Shown here: positions 1 to 10,400 of the stretch, piece by piece
How the letters are laid out: every line of letters starts with the position of its first letter
How positions within the stretch are numbered: the stretch's first letter is position 1
Source: Arctopsyche grandis
Taxonomy: Eukaryota > Arthropoda > Insecta > Trichoptera > Hydropsychidae
Length of the DNA stretch: 64,000 nt
Assembly (NCBI RefSeq): GCF_051622035.1
Contig: NC_135364.1
Coordinates: 21,665,001 to 21,729,000, forward strand
Direction: 5' to 3'
Translations under genes and position numbers: made by a program
The notes under the pieces: generated by a model
Seen by the model: the letters and a program-made list of their open reading frames with translations, nothing else
What the model was told of the DNA's origin: nothing
The model's database searches: none

Positions 1-1913
1 TGACAGTTAGGTTAGTTTGGGTTAGGTTTGGTGTGTCTAGCACGTTTTGTGTATATTTTTGGAATGTCGAATTCATTGATTTCGGTGATAGTTAGGCTAG
101 GTTGGGTTAGGTTTCGTGAAGCTAGCACGATTTGTGTATATTTTTGCAATGTCCAATTCTTTCATTTCGGTGATGGTTAGGTTAGGTTGGGTTAGGTTTG
201 GTGAGGTTAGCACGTTTTGTGGATATTTTGGCAATGTCGATTTCTTTGATTTCGGTGATAGTTAGGTTAGTTTGGGTTAGGTTTGGTGTGTCTAGCACGT
301 TTTGTGTATATTTTTGCATTGTCGAATTCATTGATTTCGGTGATAGTTAGGATAGGTTGGGTTAGGTTTGTTGGGGTTATCACGTTTTGTGTATAATTTT
401 GGAATGTCGAATTTATTGATTTCGATGATGGTTAGGCTAGGTTGGGTTAGGTTTAGTGAAGCTAGCACGATTTGTGTATATTTTTGCAATGTCCAATTCT
501 TTCATTTCGGTGATGGTTAGGTTAGGTTGGGTTAGGTTTGGTGAGGTTAGCACGTTTTGTGGATATTTTGGCAATGTCGATTTCTTTGATTTCGGTGACA
601 GTTAGGATAGTTTGGGTTAGGTTTGGTGTGTCTAGCACGTTTTGTGTATATTTTTGCATTGTCGAATTCATTGATTTCGGTGATAGTTAGGATAGGTTGG
701 GTTAGGTTTGTTGGGGTTATCACGTTTTGTGTATAATTTTGGAATGTCGAATTTATTGATTTCGATGATGGTTAGGCTAGGTTGGGTTAGGTTTAGTGAA
801 GGTAGCACGATTTGTGAATATTTTTGCAATGTCCAATTCTTTCATTTCGGTGATGGTTAGGTTAGGTTGGGTTAGGTTAAGTGAAGTTAGCACGTTTTGT
901 GTATATTTTTGGAATGTCGAACTCATTGATTTCGGCGCTGGTTAGGTTAGGTTGGCTTAGGTTTCGTGAAGCAAGCACGATTTGTGTATATTTTTGCAAT
1001 GTCTAATTCTTTAATTTCATTGATGTTTAGGCTAGGTTGGGTTAGGTTTCGTGAAGCTAGCACGATTTTTGTATACTTTTGCAATGTCCAATTCTTTCAT
1101 TTCGGTGATGGTTAGGTTAGGTTGGGTTAGGTATCGTGAAGCTAGCACGATTTGTGTATATTTTTGCAATGTCCAATTCTTTTATTTCGGTGATGGTTAC
1201 GTTAGGTTGGGTTAGGTTTGGTGAATTAGGCACGTTTTGTGGATATTTTGGCAATGTCGAATTCATTGATTTCGGTGATGGTTAGGTTAGGTTGGGTTAG
1301 GTTTGGTGAGGTTAGCACGTTTTGTGTATATTTTTGCAATGTCGAATTAATTGATTTCGGTGATGGTAAGGTGAGGGTGGCTTAGGTTTCGTGAAGCTAG
1401 CACGATATCTGTATATTTTTGCAATGTCCAATTCTTTCATTTCGGTGATGGTAAGGTTAGGTTGGGTTAGGTTTCGTGAAGTAAGCCCGTTTTGTGTATA
1501 TTTTTGCAACGTCTAATTCTTTGATTTCGGTGATGGTTAGGTTAGGTTGGGTTAGGTTTGGTGAGGTTAGCACGTTTTGTGGATATTTTGGCAATGTCGA
1601 TTTCTTTGATTTCGGTGACAGTTAGGATAGTTTGGGTTAGGTTTGGTGTGTCTAGCACGTTTTGTGTATATTTTTGCATTGTCGAATTCATTGATTTCGG
1701 TGATAGTTAGGATAGGTTGGGTTAGGTTTGTTGGGGTTATCACGTTTTGTGTATAATTTTGGAATGTCGAATTTATTGATTTCGATGATGGTTAGGCTAG
1801 GTTGGGTTAGGTTTAGTGAAGCTAGCACGATTTGTGAATATTTTTGCAATGTCCAATTCTTTCATTTCGGTGATGGTTAGGTTAGGTTGGGTTAGGTTAA
1901 GTGAAGTTAGCAC
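1..1913 (+). repeat. 85-bp telomere-like satellite, left array, first segment
   Basis: About 22 tandem units of 85 bp. Each unit has a G-rich block (TTAGGTTAGGTTGGG and variants), then GTGAGGTTAGCACG or GTGAAGCTAGCACGA, then TGTGTATATTTTTGCAATG and a FTTGATTTCGGTGAT-like end. Two unit types often alternate, giving a 170-bp dimer. Short open frames on the minus strand are by-products: 85 is not a multiple of 3, so the frame rotates in each unit. The array ends in a 13-bp duplicated target site of the R1-clade element (1901-1913). Confidence 0.95.
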
Positions 1914-3035
1914 TCTTTGGGACAACTGAATCCGATAAGTAGCAAATTTTACTGCACTGCTCTGTTTATACACATGTATAATGAGCGCACATATTTTTAT
2001 TTTTTTTTGTACATGTACATATACAGCGAAAACAATAATCGCATCAGGTACTTTATTGATGTACTTTTATTGTCACATTGTTTCGATTCAATTCATATTT
2101 AATTTAAATCACATTTGCATTAATGAATTATAACGCACAGAGAATGCCAAACTTTAATTCCTACAATTTAATTTAATTTAATTTAATTCATGCGCTGTTA
2201 TCGCTCACCGCTGTCTGATTTTGAATTCAGTTGATTTCATTTCAATTGTGGTCCGATTTCAATTAAATGCAGTTTGATATGCGCTGTTATTTCTTATCGC
2301 TTCTCGCTTTTATTTTGAATTAAATATGCACCTAGTGAGTGGCAAATTTAAAATTTGTTTCTGATTAATTTCAATCTATTTCTGTTATTTAATTAATTAC
2401 AATTTTCAAATTTTCATTCGGTTTCCACTTTATTTAAAGTGAAAATAGAATGAAGGAGACGGAAGAAAGAGAAACAAGGGAAAGAGAAGTGGAAGAAGGG
2501 GGAAAGATAGATAGATGAATGAATGAACAACCTGGGTGTCCAATTCTAGCACCCACTATTTTATTTTTATTCATTTATTTATTTATTTTTTATTATTTAT
2601 TTTTTTTTTTTTCTTCTCTATACACATACATTGATATTTCCGCTGTTGTTGTGGTTTATATTGTCCCCAAGGAGTGTTTATCATTTGATATCATTAAATA
2701 CACGTGAATTTGGGGGTATCGGGGGCGTGCACGCTTATCGGCGGTGCCCGGAGGTAGTGCTCCATACAACCGCACGGGTCCCCGGGTTGCGGATTGGGGA
2801 ACGACTCCAGTAGTCAACTGCTATGGCGATGTAGTGGTCCCGGACAAGGAGCACGTCTTAATCCACGGTGGATGCAATCGTGCCAACGGATGCGTGGCCG
2901 TAGAGACGTTAAACAGTACGGTCGCAAACGAGCCTCCGGAGTACCAGCCGACCCTTCGGAGTATCAGGCTTATCCGACTATGCGGGGCTCTGATCGGACG
3001 GACTTTTATTTCCCTAGCTACTCGTGGGAATCACA
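1914..3035 (+). other. 5' leader of the R1-clade element
   Basis: Non-coding leader of about 1.1 kb. It holds a short TTTAA-type tandem (about 2165-2190), a purine-rich stretch (about 2430-2520) and a GC-rich final 300 bp before ORF1. The first 540 bp are shared with the deleted copy at 32675-33210, which shows that this is element sequence and not flanking DNA. No promoter motif could be assigned with confidence. Confidence 0.75.
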
Positions 3036-4301
3036 ATGGAGAATAGTAAATTAAACGAAATAATAAATAGTATAGAAACTGAAGTGAATGAACTCATAAC
3101 CTTCATCAGCAATCATGATAACGTCCACAAACCAATTAAAAAAGGTATTTCAATAATGCTGTCGTTAACAAATAAACTGAGAGAAGCGGCAGAAAAGAAC
3201 TATACCACAGAATGCCGTTGTCAAAACAATGTAATGGCTGCAGACAACATTGTGAATGCTGGAAAGACTGCAGAACCGATTCCAAAAGAAAACACTGATC
3301 GGAATAAGAAAGGAGCCCGAAAGCTAAATCTTACCAAAAAAGAGATTACATCAACAAGAAAGGTCAGAAAAAGTTTACAACACGCGGAAAACGCAATTAT
3401 GGGATTAAAAAAGGCAATTGCCACCATTGAACCCGCAGTGCCCACTCACAATGACCACACAGAAGACGACTGGAACCTGGTTCAAAGCAGACGTCACACA
3501 CGACAAGGCAATGGTATTTGCAAGGACAAAGACAAGAAGAAGGAAAAAACTTTAAAACAAAGGAAGCCACGTTACAAGAGAGATGCTGTCCTCATCAGCA
3601 ATCAAGAAAGTGGGAAAACATACGCAGAGATGGTGAAAATGCTCCGAGAGGTAAAACCGGACGAGATTGGATACGAATTAACAGCTATCCGCAAGACGCG
3701 CAAAGGCGACGCCATTATAGAGCTGGCAAGAGGCTCAAAGGATCCAGCGGACCTGGCAGGGGTAATAGCTGGAGCACTGGGAAAGCCAAACGCCGCGAGA
3801 GGACTTGTACCAATCGAGACAATAACAATCCTCGACATCCCGGAAGGCGAAGAAGAAAGTGACATTGTTACTGCATTATGCGAGAACAACAGCGCTTTGA
3901 AAAAAGAGGATATCACAGTTAGATACTTAAAAGCTGGCACGAGAGGCACCCAAATAGCAATAGTTAGCCTTCCTGCCAAAATTGGAGTCCAACTACTACA
4001 GGCAGGGAAAGTAAAAATAGGATTCCTGAGGTGTAGGGTGCGCCGAAGAATCAGCGTCATGAGGTGTTATCGGTGTCAGGGCCTTGGCCACAGATCGACG
4101 ACTTGCAGCAATCCACAACGAGAGACATGCTTCAGATGCGGGGAAGAGAACCATAAGATAGCTACCTGCCAGAACAAACTATGTTGTCTGACCTGCAAAA
4201 ACAAAGAAGGAGCCGACACTGAACACCGCAATGGCACAAAGGAATGTCCCATATACAGGCAAGAAGCAAGAAAAAATGCAAATAAACCTAAATGGCCCTA
4301 A
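3036..4301 (+). CDS. R1-clade ORF1, gag-like nucleic-acid-binding protein
   Basis: This 421-aa protein is the ORF1 (gag-like) product of the surrounding retrotransposon and is expected to coat its RNA. The open frame extends to a GTG at 3024, but the first ATG is at 3036 and is taken as the start. The N-terminal half is lysine/glutamate-rich and predicted helical. The C-terminus has three cysteine knuckles: CYRCQGLGHRSTTC (about residues 344-357), CFRCGEENHKIATC (about 365-378) and a third CC-type knuckle beginning CCLTC. Three knuckles are usual for the R1 clade. The stop codon overlaps the ORF2 start by 10 nt (ATGGCCCTAA), implying coupled or reinitiating translation. No frameshift or stop is seen. 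Confidence 0.9.
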   Translation: MENSKLNEIINSIETEVNELITFISNHDNVHKPIKKGISIMLSLTNKLREAAEKNYTTECRCQNNVMAADNIVNAGKTAEPIPKENTDRNKKGARKLNLTKKEITSTRKVRKSLQHAENAIMGLKKAIATIEPAVPTHNDHTEDDWNLVQSRRHTRQGNGICKDKDKKKEKTLKQRKPRYKRDAVLISNQESGKTYAEMVKMLREVKPDEIGYELTAIRKTRKGDAIIELARGSKDPADLAGVIAGALGKPNAARGLVPIETITILDIPEGEEESDIVTALCENNSALKKEDITVRYLKAGTRGTQIAIVSLPAKIGVQLLQAGKVKIGFLRCRVRRRISVMRCYRCQGLGHRSTTCSNPQRETCFRCGEENHKIATCQNKLCCLTCKNKEGADTEHRNGTKECPIYRQEARKNANKPKWP

Positions 4302-7276
4302 CATTCCTACAAATAAATCTCCACGGTTGTAGGGTTGCACAGGACCTTATGCATAAGGTGGCTGAAGAAAATGGGGCTGACTTGGCACTTATTTCTGAGC
4401 AGTATCGCGGGAATACCCCACCTCGCTGGTTTTCTGATGCAGATTCTAGAGCGGCCATATGTGCCTTCTCCCCTCTGCTGCATATTACTGATGTAGATAG
4501 TGGTAGCAAAAGCGGCTGGACTTGGGTTGAGATGGACAAGGTGAGGATATATTCTTGCTATTTTTCCCCGAATTCAATATACACCGACTTCGTAGAAGGT
4601 CTCACCCGACTGGGAGATAGCATCAGCGCTTCTCCTCTACCTACGATTGTCGCTGGTGACTTTAATGCAAAAGCTCCTGAATGGGGGTCTCCACACACGG
4701 ATAGAAGAGGTATATTGCTTTCAGAGATGGCTTCACAGCTGCGACTACACGCTATAAACACCGGATCTAGCACCTTCGTGCGCGGGAACAGTGCTTCGGT
4801 TATAGATGTTACATTTGTACACGAATCGCTACTGGGAAGAGTTGGACATTGGGAAGTTCTTGACACCCATTCTTACAGCGATCATCTATACATCAAATTT
4901 ACAATAAAAAATTGCCTAAAGAAGACAAAAAATAAAGCACTCGAAGGGTGGGCAGTCAGGAAATTGGACGCACCAGCACTCGAAGGGGCCATAGCGCTCA
5001 AGAGAGAGACTGTTTTCAATGGTATATCTGGGAGAGGGGCTGAAGAAGTTACTCAATCGCTCAACGACCTTTTCCGCTTTGCTTGCAACGCCTCAATGCC
5101 CAAGCTTGGCAGCGGCGTGCGTCGACCCCCAGTGTACTGGTGGAATGACGGGATAGCAGAACTCCGACGGAACTGCACAGCTTGTCATCGCAGGATGCAA
5201 CGACATCCCGACTGCGACGAGCGACGTCAAGCGTATAAAGAGGCTAGAAAGGCTTTGCGCAACGCAATCAAGAGAAGCAAATCGCAGTGCTGGGAAGAGA
5301 TGTGTAACTCTGTCAACGCCGATCCATGGGGTACACCTTATAAGATTGTGAGGAGGAAACTTCGGCGATCGATAGATGATCCTTACCTCAACAACCAATC
5401 AAATCTGGAGATGATAGTTGATGGACTCTTCTCGACCCGGGAAAATTTTGACGTCATCGTCAGAAGAAATATGGACAATGATATAAGCGAACAAATACCC
5501 ATCTTTACTGATGAGGAACTAAACATGGCTGCCAGACGACTACAGACTAACAAAGCCCCAGGACCGGACTGCGTCCCAAACGCAATCATCAGACGGGTCG
5601 CTGACTCAGATCCTGCACTACTACTTGCAGTCTACAACTCTTGTCTGACAGAAGGGACGTTTCCTTCTTCTTGGAAGAGACAAAGATTGGTACTTATTCC
5701 GAAGGGAAACAAGGTCCAGAATAGCCCATCTGCATACAGGCCGCTTTGCATGCTGGACGGACTCGGCAAGCTTTTAGAGAGACTGATTCTCCAGCGGCTA
5801 CAGAAGTACCTTGAGGATCCTACGAAGGGACTTTCGCCACACCAGTTTGGCTTCCGCCCGGGGCGCTCGACAATTGAGGCAATACAACAGGTCATTGACA
5901 CTGTTAAGAAAGCATGGGAGGGAAGTGTCAAAGCAAGCGGGCATGTCGTGATGATTGCACTTGATATTAAGAATGCATTCAACTCAGCAAAATGGAACCT
6001 GATCCTTGAAGCGCTCCAAAGAATTGAGACACCAGCATACTTGGAGCGGATAATCAAAAGTTATCTTTCGGACAGACAGCTGGAATACAACTGTAATGGC
6101 ATTCAACGACAGCGAACGATCACGGCAGGCGTTCCACAGGGCTCGGTACTTGGACCTGCACTGTGGAATGTCATGTATGATGGTCTTATACGTGTTCCAT
6201 TTCGCCCAGAGGCGAAGATAATCGCCTTCGCCGATGATGTAGCATTGCTAGTTGCGGCGAAATCTGTAGAACTCTTGCGAGCTATTTGTGAAGACTCGAT
6301 CGGAAAGATAAGGAGATGGCTGTCGGACGCTGGATTGGAATTAGCAGTTCAAAAGACTGAGGCCGTGTTCTTCACCAGACGAAGGAAGTTAATACCGCCG
6401 CAACTCTTCATCGACGGGCATGAGGTGAAATATAATAGATCGATCCGATACCTGGGAGTATGGATCGATGACAAACTTCGCTTCACTGTACATACAGAAA
6501 AGGTGGCAGCAAAAGCAGCAGGAGTTGCCGAAGACTTGGCCAGGTTGATGCCCAACATAGGAGGACCCAAAACAAACAGAAGAAAACTTTATAATGAAGT
6601 AGTCCACTCGGTTCTGTTGTACGGCGCTCCGATATGGGCGGATGCAATGATAACGGAAAAGGCGAGACTCAACATAGCAAGAGTTCAGCGAAGAAGTGCG
6701 CTAAGAGTTGCTGCTGCATATCGCACGGTATCCGAAGCAGCCATCCTCGCAATAACAGCCATACCACCCATCGATCTGCTCGCAGAAGAGCGGAAAGCGG
6801 TCTACAGAGGGGAGCAAAAAAATGACTCAAAAGAAAGAACTATGTCTTTGTGGCAGACTCGATGGGATGCGTCAACTAAGGGTCGGTGGACGCATCGACT
6901 CATCAGAGACCTGAGGGTTTGGAGCCGGAGAAAACATGGTGAACTGTGCTTTCACCTAACTCAGATTTTAACAGGACATGGCTGCTTCGGAAGCTATCTG
7001 CACAAGATAGGAAAAAGAGCAACACCAGGATGTCATCACTGCAGTGCAGAAAACGACGATGCTGAACACACTGCATTCGATTGTCCAGCATGGAACGCAC
7101 ATAGAACCAATCTAAAAAATGAACTCGGTGTTAACTCATTAGCGACGACTAACATGATTCCTGCTATGCTTGAGAGTGCAGAGGCGTGGACAGCATGCAC
7201 TACGTTTGCAGTATGCATCATGCGGGAGAAAGAAGAGGCAGAACGCGATCGAGAGAAAAAAAGTCGGACTTTGTAA
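4292..7276 (+). CDS. R1-clade ORF2, endonuclease-reverse transcriptase
   Basis: This 994-aa protein nicks the target DNA and reverse-transcribes the element RNA there (target-primed reverse transcription). Residues 1 to about 205 are an apurinic-type endonuclease: QINLH near the start, SEQYR, GDFNAK (Asp near residue 123) and SYSDH (Asp near 197). The RT domain follows, with the GVPQGS motif (about residue 613) and the catalytic box FADD (646-649). The C-terminus has CHHC followed by HTAFDC (from about residue 914), the CCHC motif typical of R1-type ORF2. The whole frame is open. Because all expected catalytic residues are present, the protein may be functional. Its target preference is considered in the findings. 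Confidence 0.93.
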   Translation: MALTFLQINLHGCRVAQDLMHKVAEENGADLALISEQYRGNTPPRWFSDADSRAAICAFSPLLHITDVDSGSKSGWTWVEMDKVRIYSCYFSPNSIYTDFVEGLTRLGDSISASPLPTIVAGDFNAKAPEWGSPHTDRRGILLSEMASQLRLHAINTGSSTFVRGNSASVIDVTFVHESLLGRVGHWEVLDTHSYSDHLYIKFTIKNCLKKTKNKALEGWAVRKLDAPALEGAIALKRETVFNGISGRGAEEVTQSLNDLFRFACNASMPKLGSGVRRPPVYWWNDGIAELRRNCTACHRRMQRHPDCDERRQAYKEARKALRNAIKRSKSQCWEEMCNSVNADPWGTPYKIVRRKLRRSIDDPYLNNQSNLEMIVDGLFSTRENFDVIVRRNMDNDISEQIPIFTDEELNMAARRLQTNKAPGPDCVPNAIIRRVADSDPALLLAVYNSCLTEGTFPSSWKRQRLVLIPKGNKVQNSPSAYRPLCMLDGLGKLLERLILQRLQKYLEDPTKGLSPHQFGFRPGRSTIEAIQQVIDTVKKAWEGSVKASGHVVMIALDIKNAFNSAKWNLILEALQRIETPAYLERIIKSYLSDRQLEYNCNGIQRQRTITAGVPQGSVLGPALWNVMYDGLIRVPFRPEAKIIAFADDVALLVAAKSVELLRAICEDSIGKIRRWLSDAGLELAVQKTEAVFFTRRRKLIPPQLFIDGHEVKYNRSIRYLGVWIDDKLRFTVHTEKVAAKAAGVAEDLARLMPNIGGPKTNRRKLYNEVVHSVLLYGAPIWADAMITEKARLNIARVQRRSALRVAAAYRTVSEAAILAITAIPPIDLLAEERKAVYRGEQKNDSKERTMSLWQTRWDASTKGRWTHRLIRDLRVWSRRKHGELCFHLTQILTGHGCFGSYLHKIGKRATPGCHHCSAENDDAEHTAFDCPAWNAHRTNLKNELGVNSLATTNMIPAMLESAEAWTACTTFAVCIMREKEEAERDREKKSRTL

Positions 7277-7337
7277 AATGACGAGAGCCTAGATGGCTAT
7301 TCTGGCTGCCACCCTTGAGCAATACTTAATTAGTAGC

Positions 7338-7397
7338 CGGGTGGTAGCTGAAGAGGAGGGGGGTTTTAGTGGGTAAAAATCCCACACTACCACCGGA
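7338..7397 (+). promoter_or_regulatory. 3' UTR stem-loop of the R1-clade element
   Basis: An inner hairpin GTGGGTAAAAATCCCAC (7369-7385) lies inside a larger pairing of CCGGGTGGTAG (7338-7348) with CTACCACCGG (7387-7396). It sits about 50 nt before the A tail. A matching hairpin with a compensatory base change occurs in the 3' UTR of the second R1-clade family at 40548-40564. By analogy with other LINEs it may be the RNA structure recognised by the element's own RT, but that role is inferred. Confidence 0.65.
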
Positions 7398-7442
7398 ATT
7401 AAACACGTCGGTGGTGTCTTCTAGAAGATTTCCCCCCGCCGG

Positions 7443-7472
<30 letters not shown>

Positions 7473-7474
<2 letters not shown>

Positions 7475-10400
7475 GAAGTTAGCACGTTTTGTGTATATTT
7501 TTGGAATGTCGAATTCATTGATTTCGGTGATGGTTAGGCTAGGTTGGGTTAGGTTTCGTGAAGCTAGCACGATTTGTGTATATTTTTGCAATGTCCAATT
7601 CTTTCATTTCGGTGATGGTTAGGTTAGGTTGGGTTAGGTTTGGTGAGGTTAGCACGTTTTGTGGATATTTTTGGAATGTCGAATTCATTGATTTCGGTGA
7701 TGGTTAGGTTAGGTTGGGTTAGGTTTCGTGAAGCTAGCACGATTTGTGTATATTTTTGCAATGTCCAATTCTTTCATTTCGGTGATGGTTAGGTTAGGTT
7801 GGGTTAGGTTTGGTGAGGTTAGCACGTTTTGTGGATATTTTTGGAATGTCGAATTCATTGATTTCGGTGATGGTTAGGTTAGGTTGGGTTAGGTTTCGTG
7901 AAGCTAGCACGATTTGTGTATATTTTTGCAATGTCCAATTCTTTCATTTCGGTGATGGTTAGGTTAGGTTGGATTAGGTTTGGTGAGGTTAGCACGTTTT
8001 GTGTATATTTTTGCAATGTCGAATTCATTGATTTCGGTGCTGGTTAGGTTAGGTTGGCTTAGGTTTCGTGAAGCAAGCACGATTTGTGTATATTTTTGCA
8101 ATGTCCAATTCTTTAATTTCATTGATGTTTAGGCTAGGTTGGGTTAGGTTTGGTGAGGTTAGCACGTTTTTTGGATATTTTTGGAATGTCGAATTCATTG
8201 ATTTCGGTGATGGTTAGGTTAGGTTGGGTTAGGTTTCGTGAAGCTAGCACGATTTGTGTATATTTTTGCAATGTTCAATTCTTTCATTTCGGTGATGGGT
8301 AGGTTAGGTTTGGTTAGGTTTAGTGAAGTAAGCACGTTTTGTGCATATTTTTGGAATGTCGAATTCATTGATTACGGTGATGGTTAGGCTAGGTTGGGTT
8401 AGGTTTCGTGAAGCTAGCACGATTTGTGTATATTTTTGCAATGTCCAATTTTTTTATTTCGGTGATGGTTAGGTTAAGTTGGGTTAGGTATCGTGAAGCT
8501 AGCACGATTTGTGTATATTTTTGCAATGTCCAATTCATTCATTTCGGTGATGGTTAGGTTAGGTTGGGTTAGGTTTAGTGAAATAAGCACGGTTTGTGTA
8601 TATTTTTGCAATGTCGAATTAATTGATTTCGGTGATGGTTAGTTTAGGTTGGGTTAAGGTTTGTGATGCTAGCACAATTTGTGTATATTTTTGCAATGTC
8701 CAATTCTTTCATTTCGGTGATGGTTAGGTTTGGTTGGGTTAGGTATCGTGAAGTTAGCACGTTTTGTGTATATTTTAGGAATGTCGAATTCATTGATTTC
8801 GGTGATGGTTAGGCTAGGTTGGGTTAGGTTTCGTGTATATTGTGTTTTTTTTTTGTGTGTTTTTTTTATTTGTGTATATTTTTGCAATGTTCAATTCTTT
8901 CATTTCGGTGATGGGTAGGTTATGTTTGGTTAGGTTTAGTGAAGTAAGCACGTTTTGTGTTAATTTTTGCAATGTCGAATTCATTGATTTCGGTGATGTT
9001 TAGGTTAGGTTGGGTTAGGTTTCGTGAAGCTAGAAACGATTTGTGTATATTTCTGCAATGTCCAATTCTTTCATTTCGGTGGTGGTGAGGTTAGGTTGGG
9101 TAAGGTTTCGTGAAGCTAGCACGATTTGTGTATATTTTTGCAATGTCCAATTCTTTGATTTCGTTGATGGTTAGGATAGGTTGTGTTAGGTTTGGTGAGG
9201 TTTGCTCGTTTTGTGTATTTTTTTGCAATGTCTAATTCTTTGATTTCGGTGATGGTTAGGTTAGGTTTAGTTAGGTTTGGTGAGGTAAGCACGTTATGTG
9301 GATATTTTTGAAATGTCATGTTCCTCGATATCGGTGATGGTTTGGTTAGTTTGGGTTAGGTTTCGTGAGGTAAGGAAGTTTTGTGGATATTTTTGCATTG
9401 TCAAATTCTTTGATTTCGGTGATGGTTAGTTTATGTTTGGTTAGGTCTGGTGAGGTTAGCACGTTTTGTGGATATATTGGCAATGTCGAATTCTTTGATT
9501 TCGGAGATGGTTTGGTTAGGTTGGGTTAGGTTTCGTGAAGTAAGCACGTTTTGTGTATATTTTAGGAATGTCCCATTCATTGATTTCGGTGATGGTTAGG
9601 CTAGGTTAGGTTAGGTTAAGTGAAGTAAACACGGTTTGTGTATATTTTTGCAATGTCGAATTCATTGATTTCGGTGATGGTTAGGTTAGGTTAGGTTAAA
9701 TTTGGTGAGGTTAGCACGTTTTGTGTATATTTTTGGAATGTCGAATTCATTGATTTCGGTGATGGTTAAGCTAGGTTGGGTTAGGTTTCGTGAAGCTAGC
9801 ACGATTTGTGTATATTTTTGCAGTGTCCAATTGTTTGATTTCTTTGAAGGTTAGGATAGGTTGGGTTAGGTTTGGTGAGGTTTGCACGTTTTGTGTATAT
9901 TTTTGGAATGTCAAATTCATTGATTTCGGTGATGGTTAGGCTAGGTTGGGTTAGGTTTCGTGAAGCTAGCACGATTTGTGTGTATTTTTGCAATGTCCAA
10001 TTCTTTCATTTCGGTGATGGTTAGGTTAGGTTGGGTTAGGTTTAGTGAAGTAAACACGGTTTGTGTATATTTTTGCAATGTCGAATTCATTGATTTCGGT
10101 GATGGTTAGGTTAGGTTGGGTTAGGTTAGGTTAAGTGAAGAAAGCACGTTTTGTGTATTTTTTTGCAATGTCGAATTCATTGATTTCGGTGATGTTTAGG
10201 TTAGGTTGGGTTAGGTTTGGTGAGGTTAGCACGTTTTGTGTATATTTTTGAAATGTCAAATTCATTGATTTCGGTGATGGTTAGGCTAGGTTGGGTTAAG
10301 TTTCGTAAAGCTAGAAACGATTTGTGTATATTTCTGCAATGTCCAATTCTTTCATTTCGGTGGTGGTTAGGTTAGGTTGGGTTAGGTTTCGTCAAGCTAG

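Larger units (their letters stand above)
1914..7472 (+). mobile_element. R1-clade non-LTR retrotransposon, near full length, inserted in satellite
   Basis: A 5.56-kb element with a long 5' leader, two overlapping ORFs, a structured 3' UTR and a 30-nt A tail (7443-7472). It is flanked by a direct repeat, GTGAAGTTAGCAC at 1901-1913 and again at 7473-7485; the adjoining AA could be part of it. The ORF2 layout (N-terminal endonuclease, RT, C-terminal CCHC) and the gag-like ORF1 with three zinc knuckles are those of the R1 clade, which contains the telomere-repeat elements TRAS and SART. Both ORFs are free of stops, so the copy is young and possibly active. The related copy at 32608 has about 67 bp more at its 5' end, so this copy is probably slightly 5'-truncated. 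Confidence 0.93.

Noticed and set aside
1-1913. True chromosome-end telomere
   Set aside because: No perfect (TTAGG)n run is present, the G-rich strand points into the window rather than outward, and the opposite orientation appears further right.
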